A stretch of 64,000 nt of DNA from Roseiarcus sp963835215 (GCA_963835215.1 CAWIES010000001.1:248001-312000); one strand, 5' to 3'. Shown: positions 9,724 through 17,489, counted from the first letter of the stretch. Notes: generated by a model not told the origin, from the sequence alone. A program made the numbers and translations.

Positions 9724-10500
9724 ATGCAGAACGATAGCCAATCTCTCACCGGAAAAGTCGCGCTGGTCTCTGGCGCTTCGGGCTGGATCGGCAGCGCCAT
9801 CGCGCGCCATCTCGCCGCGGCGGGCGCCAAGGTCGCCGTCAGCTACCATCGCGACGACAAGGCGGCGCAAATCGCGGTCGGCGCGATCAAGAGCAGCGGC
9901 GGCGAGGCGTTGGCCGTGCGCGCCGATATCACCGACGAGGGCGCCGTCGCTACGCTGGTGTTGCGGGTCGGCGACGCATTCGGCGCCGTCGATATCCTTG
10001 TCAACAATGCGCTCGATGGTTCGGTGCCCTGGGCGCCGGTGGAGCAGCAGACCTGGGCCCACTATCTTGGCCATTTGGATTATTGCGTGAAGGCGCCGCT
10101 GCTGCTGCTCAAGGCGACGGTCGGCAATATGAAGGCCAAGGGCTTCGGACGGGTCGTCAACATCGGCAGCGAGGCGTTCGATCTCGCCGACGCGCAGAAC
10201 GGGCAATACGTCGCCGCCAAGGGCGCCATGCTCGGCCTCACCCGGTCGTGGGCTAACGAACTCGGACCATTCGGCATCACGGTCAATACCGTCGCGCCGG
10301 GCTGGATCGCCAGGGAAGGGCACGGTGTCGAGAATGGCGCCGCGCTTCCGGTCCTGAAGAACTACCTTGCCGATATTTCCCTGGGACGCGTGGGAACGCC
10401 CGACGATGTCGCGGCGGTCGTCACGTTTCTTTGCGGCGCGGGCGCGGGCTTCGTCACCGGTCAGCGCGTCGCCGTCAACGGCGGCAAGACCAAGCTCTGA
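9724..10500 (+). CDS. SDR family oxidoreductase
   Basis: 258-residue short-chain dehydrogenase/reductase. Near the N-terminus is the nucleotide motif SGASGWIGSAIA, a slight variant in which Trp replaces the first glycine of GIG. NNAL, the catalytic serine in VNIGSEAFDL and the YVAAK catalytic pair follow, and the C-terminal FVTGQRVAVNGG is typical of FabG-like enzymes. A clear GGAGGC ribosome site precedes the ATG. It lies 33 bases after the SbmA-like gene on the same strand and converges with the HWE kinase gene beyond it. The substrate is unknown; classical SDRs reduce or oxidise carbonyl/alcohol groups with NAD(P)H. Confidence 0.85.
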   Translation: MQNDSQSLTGKVALVSGASGWIGSAIARHLAAAGAKVAVSYHRDDKAAQIAVGAIKSSGGEALAVRADITDEGAVATLVLRVGDAFGAVDILVNNALDGSVPWAPVEQQTWAHYLGHLDYCVKAPLLLLKATVGNMKAKGFGRVVNIGSEAFDLADAQNGQYVAAKGAMLGLTRSWANELGPFGITVNTVAPGWIAREGHGVENGAALPVLKNYLADISLGRVGTPDDVAAVVTFLCGAGAGFVTGQRVAVNGGKTKL

Positions 10501-10562
10501 CGGATCTTACGTTGGAATGCGACAGCTCGCGTCCCGCGTCGAGTGTCGGCCCTTGGCCCCCT

Positions 10563-11969
10563 CTACCCGGCGATGCGATCGCGCGGAATCGACAGCGTGA
10601 TCGTCAGCCCCTCCGGCGCCCAGACTTGCTCGAAGTCGCCGCCGAGCTGTCGCTTAACGGTCGTTCGCACGAGCAGGCTGCCAAATCCCTCGCTCCCGCC
10701 GCGATACGCGACCCGAGGTCCGCCGCGCTCGGTCCACTCAAGGACAACGATATCGCCTTTGACCGAGCACATGATCGCGATCGTTCCGGCCGCCGTTGAG
10801 AGGGCGCCATATTTGGCTGCGTTGGTGGCAAATTCGTGCAGAAGCAGGGCGAGACCGGTGAGCTCGGCGCCTGACAACGTCAAATCCGGCCCGCCGATCG
10901 TCACGCGCGATGTCCCGCCATATTGCAGGTCGTCGTAGGGCAAGATGATCGTCCGGATCAGCTCTTGGAGCGTCATCGACGGCGCAGCGCCGCCAGAGTC
11001 GTCCGCGGCTTTTGACAGAAGGAGGACGTGAGCCTGCGCCAGCGCGGCCAAACGCTCGCGCACTTTCGTCGCAAGCTCGTCGGGCGTTGTCGCCGAGCGC
11101 GCGCTGAGCGCCACGAGACCGCTGGAAATCGCGAACAGGTTGCGCACGCGATGATCCATCTCGCGCAGCAGCAGGCGCTGTTGCTCCTGCGCGCGCTTGC
11201 GATCGGTGATGTCGCGCGCGATTTTGGATGCGCCAACGATCCGGCCGAACGAATCCTTGATCGGGGAAACGGTCAAGGAGATGTCGATCAATCCGCCGTC
11301 CTTGCGCTGGCGAACCGTCTCGTAATGGTCGATGCGTTCGCCGCGACGGATGCGATTGAGGATCGACGGCTCCTCGTCCTGTCGTTCGGCTGGAATGAGG
11401 ATCGTCCCCGATTTGCCGACGACTTCGTCAGCCGTATAGCCAAAGAGCTTCTGCGCCCCGCGATTCCAGCTGGTGATAACGCCATCGAGATTCTTGGACA
11501 GAATGGCGTCGTCGGAGGATTCGACGATGGCGACATAGTGCCGCGCCGACCGCTCCTCGTGATAGCGGTCTTCGATGGCGGTCATCGTCGTCACGGCGCC
11601 GGTCAGATTTCCGGCCTCGTCGAATTGCAGGGCCGAGGCGCTGACAAAGCTGACGCGCGCGCCGTCCGGGCGCTCGGCGACCACCGCGGTGGCGCGAATT
11701 TGCCGCCGCTCCCTGAGGGCGATCGCGCTCGGCCATTCCTCAATGGGAATTGGCGCCCCGTCCGAGCGAATGAGTTTCCACGAGCCGAGAAACTCACTTT
11801 CGCCAAGCTCGGGCCGGCGACCCCACAGCGCCGCCGCGGCCTCATTGTAGTAGGTGATCCGCCCCTCGTGATCGGTCTTGTAGACGCCCGCGGGCAAGCC
11901 GCGCAGCAACGCGTCCGCCTGCGGCTCGATGTCGCTCGGCGTGACGGACATGCGCCTGGTCATCGACAT
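10563..11969 (-). CDS. PAS-PAS-HWE sensor histidine kinase
   Basis: Soluble kinase of 468 residues with two PAS domains (about 15-135 and 145-260), the second ending in the usual SKIARDITDRKRAQEQ linker. An HWE transmitter follows: phospho-acceptor His273 in REMDHRVRNLF, N-box LLHEFATNAAKYGALS and the WTERGGP motif, so all three letters of HWE are present. HWE kinases commonly phosphorylate PhyR or single-domain regulators in the alphaproteobacterial stress response, and this gene lies 1.4 kb from phyR. No membrane segment is seen, so it probably senses a cytoplasmic cue. The frame is open upstream; of the ATGs at 11969, 11963 and 11951 the first is used here, none having a strong ribosome site. 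Confidence 0.88.
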   Translation of the reverse strand: MSMTRRMSVTPSDIEPQADALLRGLPAGVYKTDHEGRITYYNEAAAALWGRRPELGESEFLGSWKLIRSDGAPIPIEEWPSAIALRERRQIRATAVVAERPDGARVSFVSASALQFDEAGNLTGAVTTMTAIEDRYHEERSARHYVAIVESSDDAILSKNLDGVITSWNRGAQKLFGYTADEVVGKSGTILIPAERQDEEPSILNRIRRGERIDHYETVRQRKDGGLIDISLTVSPIKDSFGRIVGASKIARDITDRKRAQEQQRLLLREMDHRVRNLFAISSGLVALSARSATTPDELATKVRERLAALAQAHVLLLSKAADDSGGAAPSMTLQELIRTIILPYDDLQYGGTSRVTIGGPDLTLSGAELTGLALLLHEFATNAAKYGALSTAAGTIAIMCSVKGDIVVLEWTERGGPRVAYRGGSEGFGSLLVRTTVKRQLGGDFEQVWAPEGLTITLSIPRDRIAG

Positions 11970-12296
11970 TCTTTGAAAAATAGCACTACGGGACGCTAGA
12001 GTTTGGAGCGGAGCCGTCGAGGTCGATGCAGACGCGTGCAGCAGTGAACAATCGCAATTGCGACGAAAGAAAATCCAACGATGGCCACAGAACGCGCGAA
12101 GCCTATGCCGGCAGGTCCGTTTTGCCAAGCCTGAGCGATATCAAGCCGCCGGGGCGCGGTGGCGTCTGGAAATCGGCCGTCGTCTCCATTTTGGCGAGGC
12201 TAAGCAGGGAACTCCGACCCTCCTCGCGCGTTGAACGACACAGCGACCGGACAAAGTCGCGGTGGAGTTTTGCGACCAAGGGCGGAGGAAGGTCAG
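11970..12296. other. Intergenic region between the HWE kinase and a small stress gene
   Basis: 327 bases with no convincing coding sequence. The only clear signal is the EcfG-type promoter at 12208-12232 reading rightward. The region also holds the leftward leader of the kinase gene, for which no promoter was recognised. Confidence 0.6.
12208..12232 (+). promoter_or_regulatory. EcfG (general stress sigma) promoter for the 12297 gene
   Basis: GGAAC at 12208-12212, exactly 16 bases, then CGTT at 12229-12232, a perfect match to the published EcfG consensus. Transcription would start near 12240, leaving a leader of about 57 bases before the small membrane protein gene and probably reading on into the next two genes. 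Confidence 0.8.
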
Positions 12297-12455
12297 ATGG
12301 CATCGTTGGCGATAGCATGCGGCATCGTCTGCTCGGCGGCGCTCGTTACTGGATTGGGCCTTATCGTCCCGGTCGGCGGCTTGATTGAAGGTGTCTGCGA
12401 CCTGGTCGCGGTCGCCGCGGGCATGGTCCTGCTCGGGCTGGTCGACAGCGCCTGA
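12297..12455 (+). CDS. Small hydrophobic membrane protein under EcfG promoter
   Basis: 52 residues that are almost entirely hydrophobic, forming two probable membrane helices separated by a short PVGGLIEGVCD turn. A strong GGAGGAAGG ribosome site sits about 6 bases before the ATG, which fixes this start rather than the longer frame beginning at 12231. A perfect EcfG promoter lies 65 bases upstream, so it is very likely a member of the general stress regulon. I do not recognise a named family; its size and topology resemble the many small stress-induced inner-membrane proteins of alphaproteobacteria. The next gene (12574) also codes a membrane-anchored stress-type protein and may be co-transcribed. 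Confidence 0.7.
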   Translation: MASLAIACGIVCSAALVTGLGLIVPVGGLIEGVCDLVAVAAGMVLLGLVDSA

Positions 12456-12573
12456 CTCCGCGCTTGGCCGCGAGCGGCGCCGATTTTTCTGGCTGCCCGA
12501 AGCGAGGCTTGCGTTTCCACACGTCTCGGGCGTTCACTACCCTATGCTCACCGATCAAAAACAGGAGATCGCC

Positions 12574-12888
12574 ATGACCCACGATAAGGCGGACGACGCC
12601 GCTTCCGCGATTGCCACTGACCTCGCCCAGTTGCGCGAGGACATCTCGCAGTTGAAGGACACGCTCGCCGAACTCGTGCGCGGCGAAGCCGGTCAGGCTC
12701 GCGCGGCCATCCGCAGCGCCGCCAAAGACGCCAAGAGCCAGGTCTCGAACGCCGCTTCCAACGCGCAGGACAGCGCGTTCGCTGTGGCGGCCGACTTTGA
12801 GCGCAGCATCGAGAAGAACCCCTTGACGGCGGTGCTGATCGCCACCGGCATCGGCCTCGCGCTCGGCGTCCTCAGCAGATCGCGTTGA
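12574..12888 (+). CDS. DUF883/YqjD-ElaB-like membrane-anchored protein
   Basis: 104 residues: an acidic, Ala-rich amphipathic and probably coiled-coil region (about 1-80, LAQLREDISQLKDTLAEL) followed by a single C-terminal membrane segment (TAVLIATGIGLALGVL) ending in SRSR. This is the architecture of the YqjD/ElaB family, inner-membrane proteins that bind ribosomes and are made under stress or in stationary phase in E. coli. A good AGGAG site precedes the ATG. The gene sits between the EcfG-driven small membrane gene and a holin-like gene (7 bases downstream), as in the yqjD-yqjE pairing, so it is likely part of the stress operon. Confidence 0.8.
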   Translation: MTHDKADDAASAIATDLAQLREDISQLKDTLAELVRGEAGQARAAIRSAAKDAKSQVSNAASNAQDSAFAVAADFERSIEKNPLTAVLIATGIGLALGVLSRSR

Positions 12889-12895
12889 TCGGGAC

Positions 12896-13357
12896 GTGAG
12901 CATGCTGCGGGCGTTGACCGCCGAACCCAGACGACGCCTTCGCCGACTTTTCACCGGCGTCCTCCTCGCCTGCGCCGGCGCGGCGTTCGGATTGATTGGG
13001 CTTGCCTTTGCGACTTGGGCGCTGTTCGTGACGACGCAAGCACAATGGGGAGTCGCCAATGCAGCCGCCGCGATCGCGGCTGCCTATTTCGTCGTGGCGA
13101 TCGTCTTGTTCGCCTGGCGCGCCAAAGTCGTCTCGCTCGACGCGCCCCAGGCGCGATCGCCGGGGAATCCTCGACCCGACGAGCCGATGGCCGCTAGCGC
13201 AGACACGGCCGACGCGTTGGCGAAAAAAATCGCAGCCGGGAATGCGGCGCAATCGGGAGCGTTTGCGCCGGGCGACCAACTCGCCAAGCAATTGACCCCG
13301 ATTCAGCTCGTCATGCTGGCCGCGCTAAACGGCTTTATCTCCGGCCGCAAATCCTAA
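12896..13357 (+). CDS. Phage-holin-family/YqjE-like membrane protein
   Basis: 153 residues with two strong membrane helices (about 18-47 and 52-75), a hydrophilic middle and an Ala-rich tail ending LNGFISGRKS. This matches the putative holin-like/YqjE proteins that regularly follow DUF883 genes; despite the family name no lytic role is implied. It starts with GTG at 12896 (an ATG two codons later is possible), 7 bases after the DUF883-like gene, so the two are co-transcribed. Its last 33 bases overlap the 3' end of phyR on the other strand, so the two genes converge. Confidence 0.75.
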   Translation: MSMLRALTAEPRRRLRRLFTGVLLACAGAAFGLIGLAFATWALFVTTQAQWGVANAAAAIAAAYFVVAIVLFAWRAKVVSLDAPQARSPGNPRPDEPMAASADTADALAKKIAAGNAAQSGAFAPGDQLAKQLTPIQLVMLAALNGFISGRKS

Positions 13358-14200
13358 GCCGCGATTGGCGCCGGCGCCCGCGGCGAAATGGTCGGCCTGT
13401 CCTTTGGCCTTGCGTCGCTGCGACTTGCGATCGAAAAACAGCGCCTGACTGAGCACCGCCTTGACCGATTCCGCGGTGAACGGCTTGGCGATCAGAAACG
13501 CCGGCTCGGGCGCCTGTCCGGTCAAAAAGCGTTCGGGAAACGCGGTAATGAAAATCACCGGCACTTCCTGCACCCCGAGGATTTCGTTGACCGCGTCAAG
13601 TCCCGAGCTGCCGTCGGCGAGTTGAATGTCGGCGAGGATGACGCCAGGGCGAATCTTGAGTGCGGCGCGCACGGCCTCGGAGTGTGTTCGCGCGATGGTG
13701 GTTACGTCGTGCCCCAATTGTTCGACGAGCGTTTGCAAATCGAGCGCAATGAGTGGCTCATCCTCGATGATCAGCACCGTCGTGCGGATCTGCTCGGCGA
13801 TGTCGCGGCCGGCGTGATCGATCAACTCGACGGCTTCGCTCTGCGAGCAGTCGAGCGTCTGCGCAATTTGCGAGGTCGTAAACGATTCCACCGCGCTCAG
13901 CAGAAAGGCAATCCGGGGTTCGATCGGGATCGCCAAGAGCGTTCTGCCGGCCGCCGCCTCGGCGCCGGAACCGGGCCGGTCGACATGAAGCGAGGTCGGC
14001 ACGCGCCGCCAAGTGTTTAGGAACGCACGATAAATCGCGATTTTTGGGTCCATCTTGTCATCGACGATCTTGGGATCCTCGATAATCGCTTCCAATGTCG
14101 CCGCCACGTGGGCGTCCCCGGCCGCCTGGGTTCCGGCGAGCGCACGCGCAAACCGGCGCAAAAAGGGGAGATGTGGGGCAATCATGGCAGAATCAGCCAT
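13325..14200 (-). CDS. phyR: PhyR, response regulator and anti-anti-sigma factor
   Basis: 291 residues with the hallmark PhyR layout: an N-terminal sigma-like domain (about 1-140, including the sigma4-type segment FTTSQIAQTLDCSQSEAVELI) and a C-terminal receiver (TTVLIIEDEPLIALD, phospho-acceptor Asp in VILADIQLADG, conserved Lys in LIAKPF). When phosphorylated, PhyR uses its sigma-like domain to bind NepR and release EcfG. A strong AGGAGG ribosome site sets the start at 14200. It is divergent from nepR-ecfG, as is usual, and has its own EcfG promoter at 14241-14265, giving positive feedback. The C-terminal tail after the receiver (about residues 262-291, basic and Gly/Ala-rich) is unusual and overlaps the converging gene. 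Confidence 0.95.
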   Translation of the reverse strand: MADSAMIAPHLPFLRRFARALAGTQAAGDAHVAATLEAIIEDPKIVDDKMDPKIAIYRAFLNTWRRVPTSLHVDRPGSGAEAAAGRTLLAIPIEPRIAFLLSAVESFTTSQIAQTLDCSQSEAVELIDHAGRDIAEQIRTTVLIIEDEPLIALDLQTLVEQLGHDVTTIARTHSEAVRAALKIRPGVILADIQLADGSSGLDAVNEILGVQEVPVIFITAFPERFLTGQAPEPAFLIAKPFTAESVKAVLSQALFFDRKSQRRKAKGQADHFAAGAGANRGLGFAAGDKAV

Positions 14201-14240
14201 AGCGATCCTCCTGGCGACGGCACTTTCCTAACAACGAATA

Positions 14241-14265
14241 AACGCTCTCAGCCGAAAAGTGTTCC
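14241..14265 (-). promoter_or_regulatory. EcfG promoter for phyR
   Basis: On the minus strand GGAAC (14265-14261), 16 bases, CGTT (14244-14241). It is a perfect consensus match 41 bases upstream of phyR and stands back to back with the nepR promoter. Confidence 0.85.
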
Positions 14266-14273
14266 CTGGGGAG

Positions 14274-14298
14274 GGAACTAAATTTTGGCGCCGGCGTT
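14274..14298 (+). promoter_or_regulatory. EcfG promoter for nepR-ecfG
   Basis: GGAAC at 14274-14278, 16 bases, CGTT at 14295-14298. The perfect match lies about 97 bases before the proposed nepR start. Only 8 bases separate it from the -35 element of the opposing phyR promoter. Confidence 0.85.
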
Positions 14299-14394
14299 AC
14301 CCATTGACGAGACGGCCGTAAAACGTTGTTCGCGTTAGTTATGCGCCGTCGCCGCCTCGATCAAGACCCGCGATCTTCGGCTGGAGATACGACA

Positions 14395-14610
14395 TTGGCT
14401 GAAAACAAGGCGCCCGACCCCCGCTACGAAGCATCCGGCCAACGCACCGGGGACCAGCCATCCGCGGCGTCCAAGCCGGATGACAGCGTCGCCACGGATC
14501 TTATCGGCCGCCATTTGAAACTTATCTACGACTTAGTGGCTAGCCAGCCCGTACCAGATCGGTTCCTCGCGCTGCTCAATCAGCTCGACGACAAGACCCA
14601 CGGTGAATGA
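14395..14610 (+). CDS. nepR: NepR, anti-sigma factor of EcfG
   Basis: Small acidic protein whose C-terminal half (IGRHLKLIYDLVASQPVPDRFLALLNQLDD) is the conserved NepR signature: two helices with the Gln-Pro-Val-Pro-Asp-Arg turn that clamp the sigma factor. It holds EcfG inactive until phosphorylated PhyR displaces it. The start is uncertain: a TTG at 14395 has a GGAG site 8 bases upstream and gives 71 residues, close to the usual length, while in-frame ATGs at 14341 or 14326 give longer forms with an Arg-rich leader. The stop overlaps the ecfG start (ATGA), coupling synthesis of sigma and anti-sigma. Confidence 0.9.
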   Translation: MAENKAPDPRYEASGQRTGDQPSAASKPDDSVATDLIGRHLKLIYDLVASQPVPDRFLALLNQLDDKTHGE

Positions 14611-15107
14611 TGGCGGACGCAGAGCTCCTCGACCGAGAAATCAAGCAACGGATGGTGGACTCGATCCCCAAGTTGCGGGCGTTCGGCCTGTCCTTGTGCG
14701 GGAACCCCGATCGCGCGGACGACCTTGTGCAAGAGTGCCTCGCCAAGGCGCTTCTCAACCTCGGTTCATTCGCGGAAGGGACCAATCTGTCGGCGTGGTT
14801 GTTCACAATCCTGCGCAACACCTATTATTCCGAATTCCGTAAGCATCGCCGCGAGGTTCCCGATTCCGACGGCGTGCATTGCGCAACATTGGTTTCGCAA
14901 CCCTCGCAGGAAGACCACATGAACTTCCTCGACTTCAACAAGGCTCTGCAGCGACTGCCGCCCGACCAACGCGAGGCGCTCATCCTGGTTGGCGCCGCCG
15001 GCTTCTCCTACGAAGAAGCGGCCGAAATCTGCAACTGCGCCATGGGCACGGTGAAGAGCCGCGTATCTCGCGGGCGCGCGCAGTTGACGGAGTGGCTCGG
15101 AATTTGA
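14607..15107 (+). CDS. ecfG: EcfG, ECF sigma factor of the general stress response
   Basis: 166-residue ECF sigma factor. Region 2 spans about residues 15-80 (LCGNPDRADDLVQECLAKAL, then the SAWLFTILRNTYYSEFRK -10-binding segment) and region 4 about 110-160 (LPPDQREALILVGAAGFSYEEAAEICNCAMGTVKSRVSRGR). This is the ECF15/EcfG type found next to nepR and phyR in alphaproteobacteria. The gene overlaps nepR by 4 bases. Region 4 with its helix-turn-helix is expected to recognise GGAAC; eleven matching promoters, each with a downstream gene, were found in this window, including the one driving nepR-ecfG itself. Confidence 0.95.
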   Translation: MMADAELLDREIKQRMVDSIPKLRAFGLSLCGNPDRADDLVQECLAKALLNLGSFAEGTNLSAWLFTILRNTYYSEFRKHRREVPDSDGVHCATLVSQPSQEDHMNFLDFNKALQRLPPDQREALILVGAAGFSYEEAAEICNCAMGTVKSRVSRGRAQLTEWLGI

Positions 15108-15356
15108 ACGTCCGCGAGCGGGGCGGATCGGCCTCTCGCCGCCGAGCCGTCAGACGGGCAGCCCTCATCGACGGATCGGATGTCCGATTGGGCGGGGGCC
15201 GCGTCAAGACGATTCACATTCCTAACACGAGCGCACATAACGAGCGCCGAGCGAAGCCGCCGGTTGTGAAGCCTCACCCACCCGGCTGTCGCTTCCGCTC
15301 GCCGCGCGGGACGCCTTTGGCGCCAAGGCGGCGGGGAGCATGGCCGGGGCTGATAG

Positions 15357-15551
15357 CTAGGCATGCCCGTAGATCATTGCGATCGCCAACCAAGCCGCGC
15401 CTGTGCCGAGCAGACTGAGCAGGAGGACGATCAGGACACGTCGGCCGAGCGGCCCTTGTCGAGCGGTGTCCGCGGTCACGATTTGGGGAGGTCCCCCCTC
15501 GTGATAGTGGGGCGGCGGCCTGATGTCGTCGTCTTCGATCGTTGTGTTCAT
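15357..15551 (-). CDS. Small single-helix membrane protein under EcfG promoter
   Basis: 64 residues: an acidic, hydrophilic N-terminus (MNTTIEDDDIRPPPHYHEGG) and one membrane helix near the C-terminus (VLIVLLLSLLGTGAAWLAIAM). The ATG at 15551 has a GGAGCC ribosome site and is preferred to the upstream in-frame start. A perfect EcfG promoter (N17 spacing) lies 45 bases upstream. No named family recognised. The promoter and proper ribosome site argue that this is a real stress-regulated gene. The 250 bases between it and ecfG hold nothing recognisable. Confidence 0.7.
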   Translation of the reverse strand: MNTTIEDDDIRPPPHYHEGGPPQIVTADTARQGPLGRRVLIVLLLSLLGTGAAWLAIAMIYGHA

Positions 15552-15595
15552 GCGCTGGCTCCGTGCCGCCAGGTTGACCATCTCTCACGGAGGGA

Positions 15596-15621
15596 AACGA
15601 GTTCGCTTGCAATTTCGTTCC
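15596..15621 (-). promoter_or_regulatory. EcfG promoter for the 15357-15551 gene
   Basis: Minus-strand GGAAC (15621-15617), 17 bases, CGTT (15599-15596). The start of transcription would be near 15589, about 38 bases before the ATG. Confidence 0.8.
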
Positions 15622-15710
15622 TCGGCTTAGGCCGCGTTCTTGAGCCTCATGCAATTCGCCAAAAGGCTCGCCGCGCACAAATGATTTCATGCGAGAACTC
15701 GCCAGCGGAG

Positions 15711-15735
15711 GGAACGAATTGGTCGCAGGCGCATT
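15711..15735 (+). promoter_or_regulatory. Near-match EcfG promoter before the CsbD gene
   Basis: GGAAC at 15711-15715, 16 bases, then CATT (one mismatch to CGTT) at 15732-15735, about 95 bases before the CsbD start. CsbD-type genes are typical stress-regulon members, so weak use of this site is plausible but unproven. Confidence 0.4.
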
Positions 15736-15829
15736 TTCCGATCACGGTCCCGTCGTCAGGGGAACCGCAACCGATGCGAGGGCGCGACACGCGACATTCG
15801 CGGTCCGTGCATCAAGAGGAGAACACGCC

Positions 15830-16021
15830 ATGGACAAGGACAGGATCGCGGGCGCCGGCAACCAGGCCAAGGGCGCGGTGAAGGAAGCCGTTGGCAAGGC
15901 GACGGGCGACGTCAGCCTCGAGACCAGCGGCAAGGTCGACAAGTTCCAAGGCAAGGTCCAGAGTGCAGTCGGCGGGGCCAAGGACGCCGTGCGCGACGCT
16001 GCGAAAAACGCGAATAAGTAG
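15830..16021 (+). CDS. CsbD family stress-response protein
   Basis: 63-residue, highly charged Ala/Gly/Lys-rich protein with the CsbD repeat pattern: DRIAGAGNQAKGAVKEAVGKATGD, then KVDKFQGKVQSAVGGAKDAVRDA. CsbD proteins are small, probably disordered proteins that accumulate under general stress control (sigma-B in Bacillus, EcfG or RpoS in proteobacteria); the molecular role is unknown. An AGGAG site sits 8 bases before the ATG, so the shorter start is used rather than the frame open from 15689. A one-mismatch EcfG promoter lies upstream. Confidence 0.88.
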   Translation: MDKDRIAGAGNQAKGAVKEAVGKATGDVSLETSGKVDKFQGKVQSAVGGAKDAVRDAAKNANK

Positions 16022-16193
16022 CGCTCTCGCCGCGCCGCGCGCGATCCTGCGGCCCTGCCCATCCGCGCGCGGCGCGGCGCCATCGCGGCGCTCGCCAGGC
16101 CCATTCAATGACGGGGCCAGGGATCTCCAATCTAAAATTTGACTCGGTCCGTTCGACTGATATCGATTGGCTCTCTCAGCGGATTGACACGCG

Positions 16194-16562
16194 ATGACCG
16201 ACCGCAAAAGAATCCTGATCGTCGAGGACGAGCCGGTTCTCGCGATGTTGATCGAGGACATGGTTGAGGAGCTCGGCTACCAGCCTGTCGGTCCGGCGAT
16301 GACCATCGAGGCGGCGTTGGCGCTGAGCGCCGCCGATGCGTTGGATGGCGCAATTCTTGACATGAACCTTGGCGGAGGCGTTCCATCGACGCCGATCGCC
16401 GAGAAGCTGAAGTCGCGCGGCGTTCCGTTCATTTTCGCCACCGGCTATAGCTCGGAGCAGGCGTCCGCCCGAACGGCCGGCGCAATCGGCGACACCATCG
16501 TCCTGAGGAAGCCGTTTTCGATCAACGCGCTGTCGAAGGCTCTGGGCCTGATGGTCGGGTAG
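16194..16562 (+). CDS. Single-domain response regulator, FATGUY type
   Basis: 122 residues forming a receiver domain only: acidic pocket VEDEP (Glu-Asp at about 11-12), phospho-acceptor Asp in GAILDMNLGGG, and Lys in VLRKPF. The segment VPFIFATGYSSEQ matches the FATGUY motif of single-domain regulators (SdrG/MrrA type) known to act in the phosphorelay that turns on PhyR in other alphaproteobacteria. Its place inside the GSR island fits that role. No EcfG promoter was seen upstream. The ribosome site is weak. A role as a phosphate shuttle between HWE kinases and PhyR is an inference. Confidence 0.85.
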   Translation: MTDRKRILIVEDEPVLAMLIEDMVEELGYQPVGPAMTIEAALALSAADALDGAILDMNLGGGVPSTPIAEKLKSRGVPFIFATGYSSEQASARTAGAIGDTIVLRKPFSINALSKALGLMVG

Positions 16563-16612
16563 CTGCGACCCCGACAAGCGGGGCCGCAACCGTCACTTGG
16601 AGCGCGCTGCGC

Positions 16613-17029
16613 TCAATCGACAACCTGCACAATCGCATGCGTGCGCGGATCGACGAGGACGACCTCGTTGTCGACCACCGTGTAGCGATATCCACCCGGG
16701 CCGTACTCGGCGGGGACCTGATAATACTGCACGCCGTCGGGCGGGAGTATGACGCCGACCTGGACCTCGCCGTTATATGCAAACGACTGCGGGTGCTCGT
16801 GCAGCGCGTAAGCGTGGAAGCGTGGACGTTGGTCGACGCCGAGCAGGCCATTGACGCCGCCGGCGACGCCGCCGACCACGCCGCCGACGACCGCGCCCAC
16901 CGGGCCAGCCGCTCGGGCGCCGTTGTCCGCGCCGTTGGCCGCGCCACCCATGACGCCCTGCGCGTTCGCGCAGACGGGGGCCAACACCAAGAGCGCCAAT
17001 GCGCTGCACTTGAGAGCATAGTTCGTCAT
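16613..17029 (-). CDS. DUF1236 family secreted protein
   Basis: 138 residues: a signal peptide (MTNYALKCSALALLVLAPVCANA), a Gly/Ala/Val-rich low-complexity linker (about 35-65), and a C-terminal DUF1236-like domain (VGVILPPDGVQYYQVP, YRYTVVDNEVVLVDPRTHAIVQVVD). DUF1236 proteins are periplasmic or surface proteins of unknown function common in Rhizobiales. The start at 17029 has a GGAG site. A perfect EcfG promoter lies about 113 bases upstream, so stress control is likely. Confidence 0.8.
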   Translation of the reverse strand: MTNYALKCSALALLVLAPVCANAQGVMGGAANGADNGARAAGPVGAVVGGVVGGVAGGVNGLLGVDQRPRFHAYALHEHPQSFAYNGEVQVGVILPPDGVQYYQVPAEYGPGGYRYTVVDNEVVLVDPRTHAIVQVVD

Positions 17030-17141
17030 CGCAAGTCTCCTTCTTTCGTTGATGCAGATGCAGTGCGGGCCGTCGGCGCGAGCGCGCCCAGTCATCCGGC
17101 CGGCCGCGGCGCGAAGTCGTCGGCGCCGCTTGCGGCGATAG

Positions 17142-17166
17142 AACGCATTGCGAGGATCGGAGTTCC
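17142..17166 (-). promoter_or_regulatory. EcfG promoter for the DUF1236 gene
   Basis: Minus-strand GGAAC (17166-17162), 16 bases, CGTT (17145-17142). It reads leftward into the DUF1236 gene. Confidence 0.8.
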
Positions 17167-17219
17167 CCGGCGCGGGACATTCGCGCCGCCGCGCCCGGTT
17201 TCGATCGCGGGCCGCAGAC

Positions 17220-17247
17220 AAAAAAATGGGGCGGCATACGCCGCCCC
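17220..17247 (-). terminator. Rho-independent terminator of the DUF3309 gene
   Basis: Read on the minus strand: an 8-base GC stem (GGGGCGGC / GCCGCCCC, 17247-17228) with a 4-base loop, followed by a run of seven T residues (17226-17220). It ends the DUF3309 transcript before the promoter of the DUF1236 gene. Confidence 0.85.
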
Positions 17248-17301
17248 AATTCCTGGCTTCAATCCCGTTTGCGCGCTCGAAGCCGTCGCCCGGTGGGCGG
17301 G

Positions 17302-17454
17302 CTATATGACCCCGACAAGGGCGAGGACGACCAGAATGATCAGAATCGTGCCGAGGCCGCCTGAAGGGTAGTAGCCCCAACCGGTGCTGTAGGGCCACGC
17401 AGGCAACGCGCCGACGAGCAGGATGACGACAATGATCAAAAGGATAAGACGCAT
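17302..17454 (-). CDS. DUF3309 family small membrane protein
   Basis: 50 residues with two hydrophobic helices around a conserved aromatic centre (ALPAWPYSTGWGYYPSGGLGTILIILVVLALVG), the pattern of the DUF3309 family of tiny membrane proteins of unknown function in Rhizobiales. GGAG lies 7 bases before the ATG at 17454, so the longer frame from 17487 is rejected. It has its own perfect EcfG promoter 36 bases upstream and its own terminator downstream, so it is a single-gene stress-regulon unit. Confidence 0.85.
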   Translation of the reverse strand: MRLILLIIVVILLVGALPAWPYSTGWGYYPSGGLGTILIILVVLALVGVI

Positions 17455-17489
17455 TTTCGTGCTCCGGTCACGAGGAATGACAGCCAATA

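Noticed and set aside
16560..16600. Terminator between the single-domain regulator and the DUF1236 gene
   Set aside because: The CCCCG/CGGGG hairpin is imperfect and lacks a T-run, so it could not be supported.
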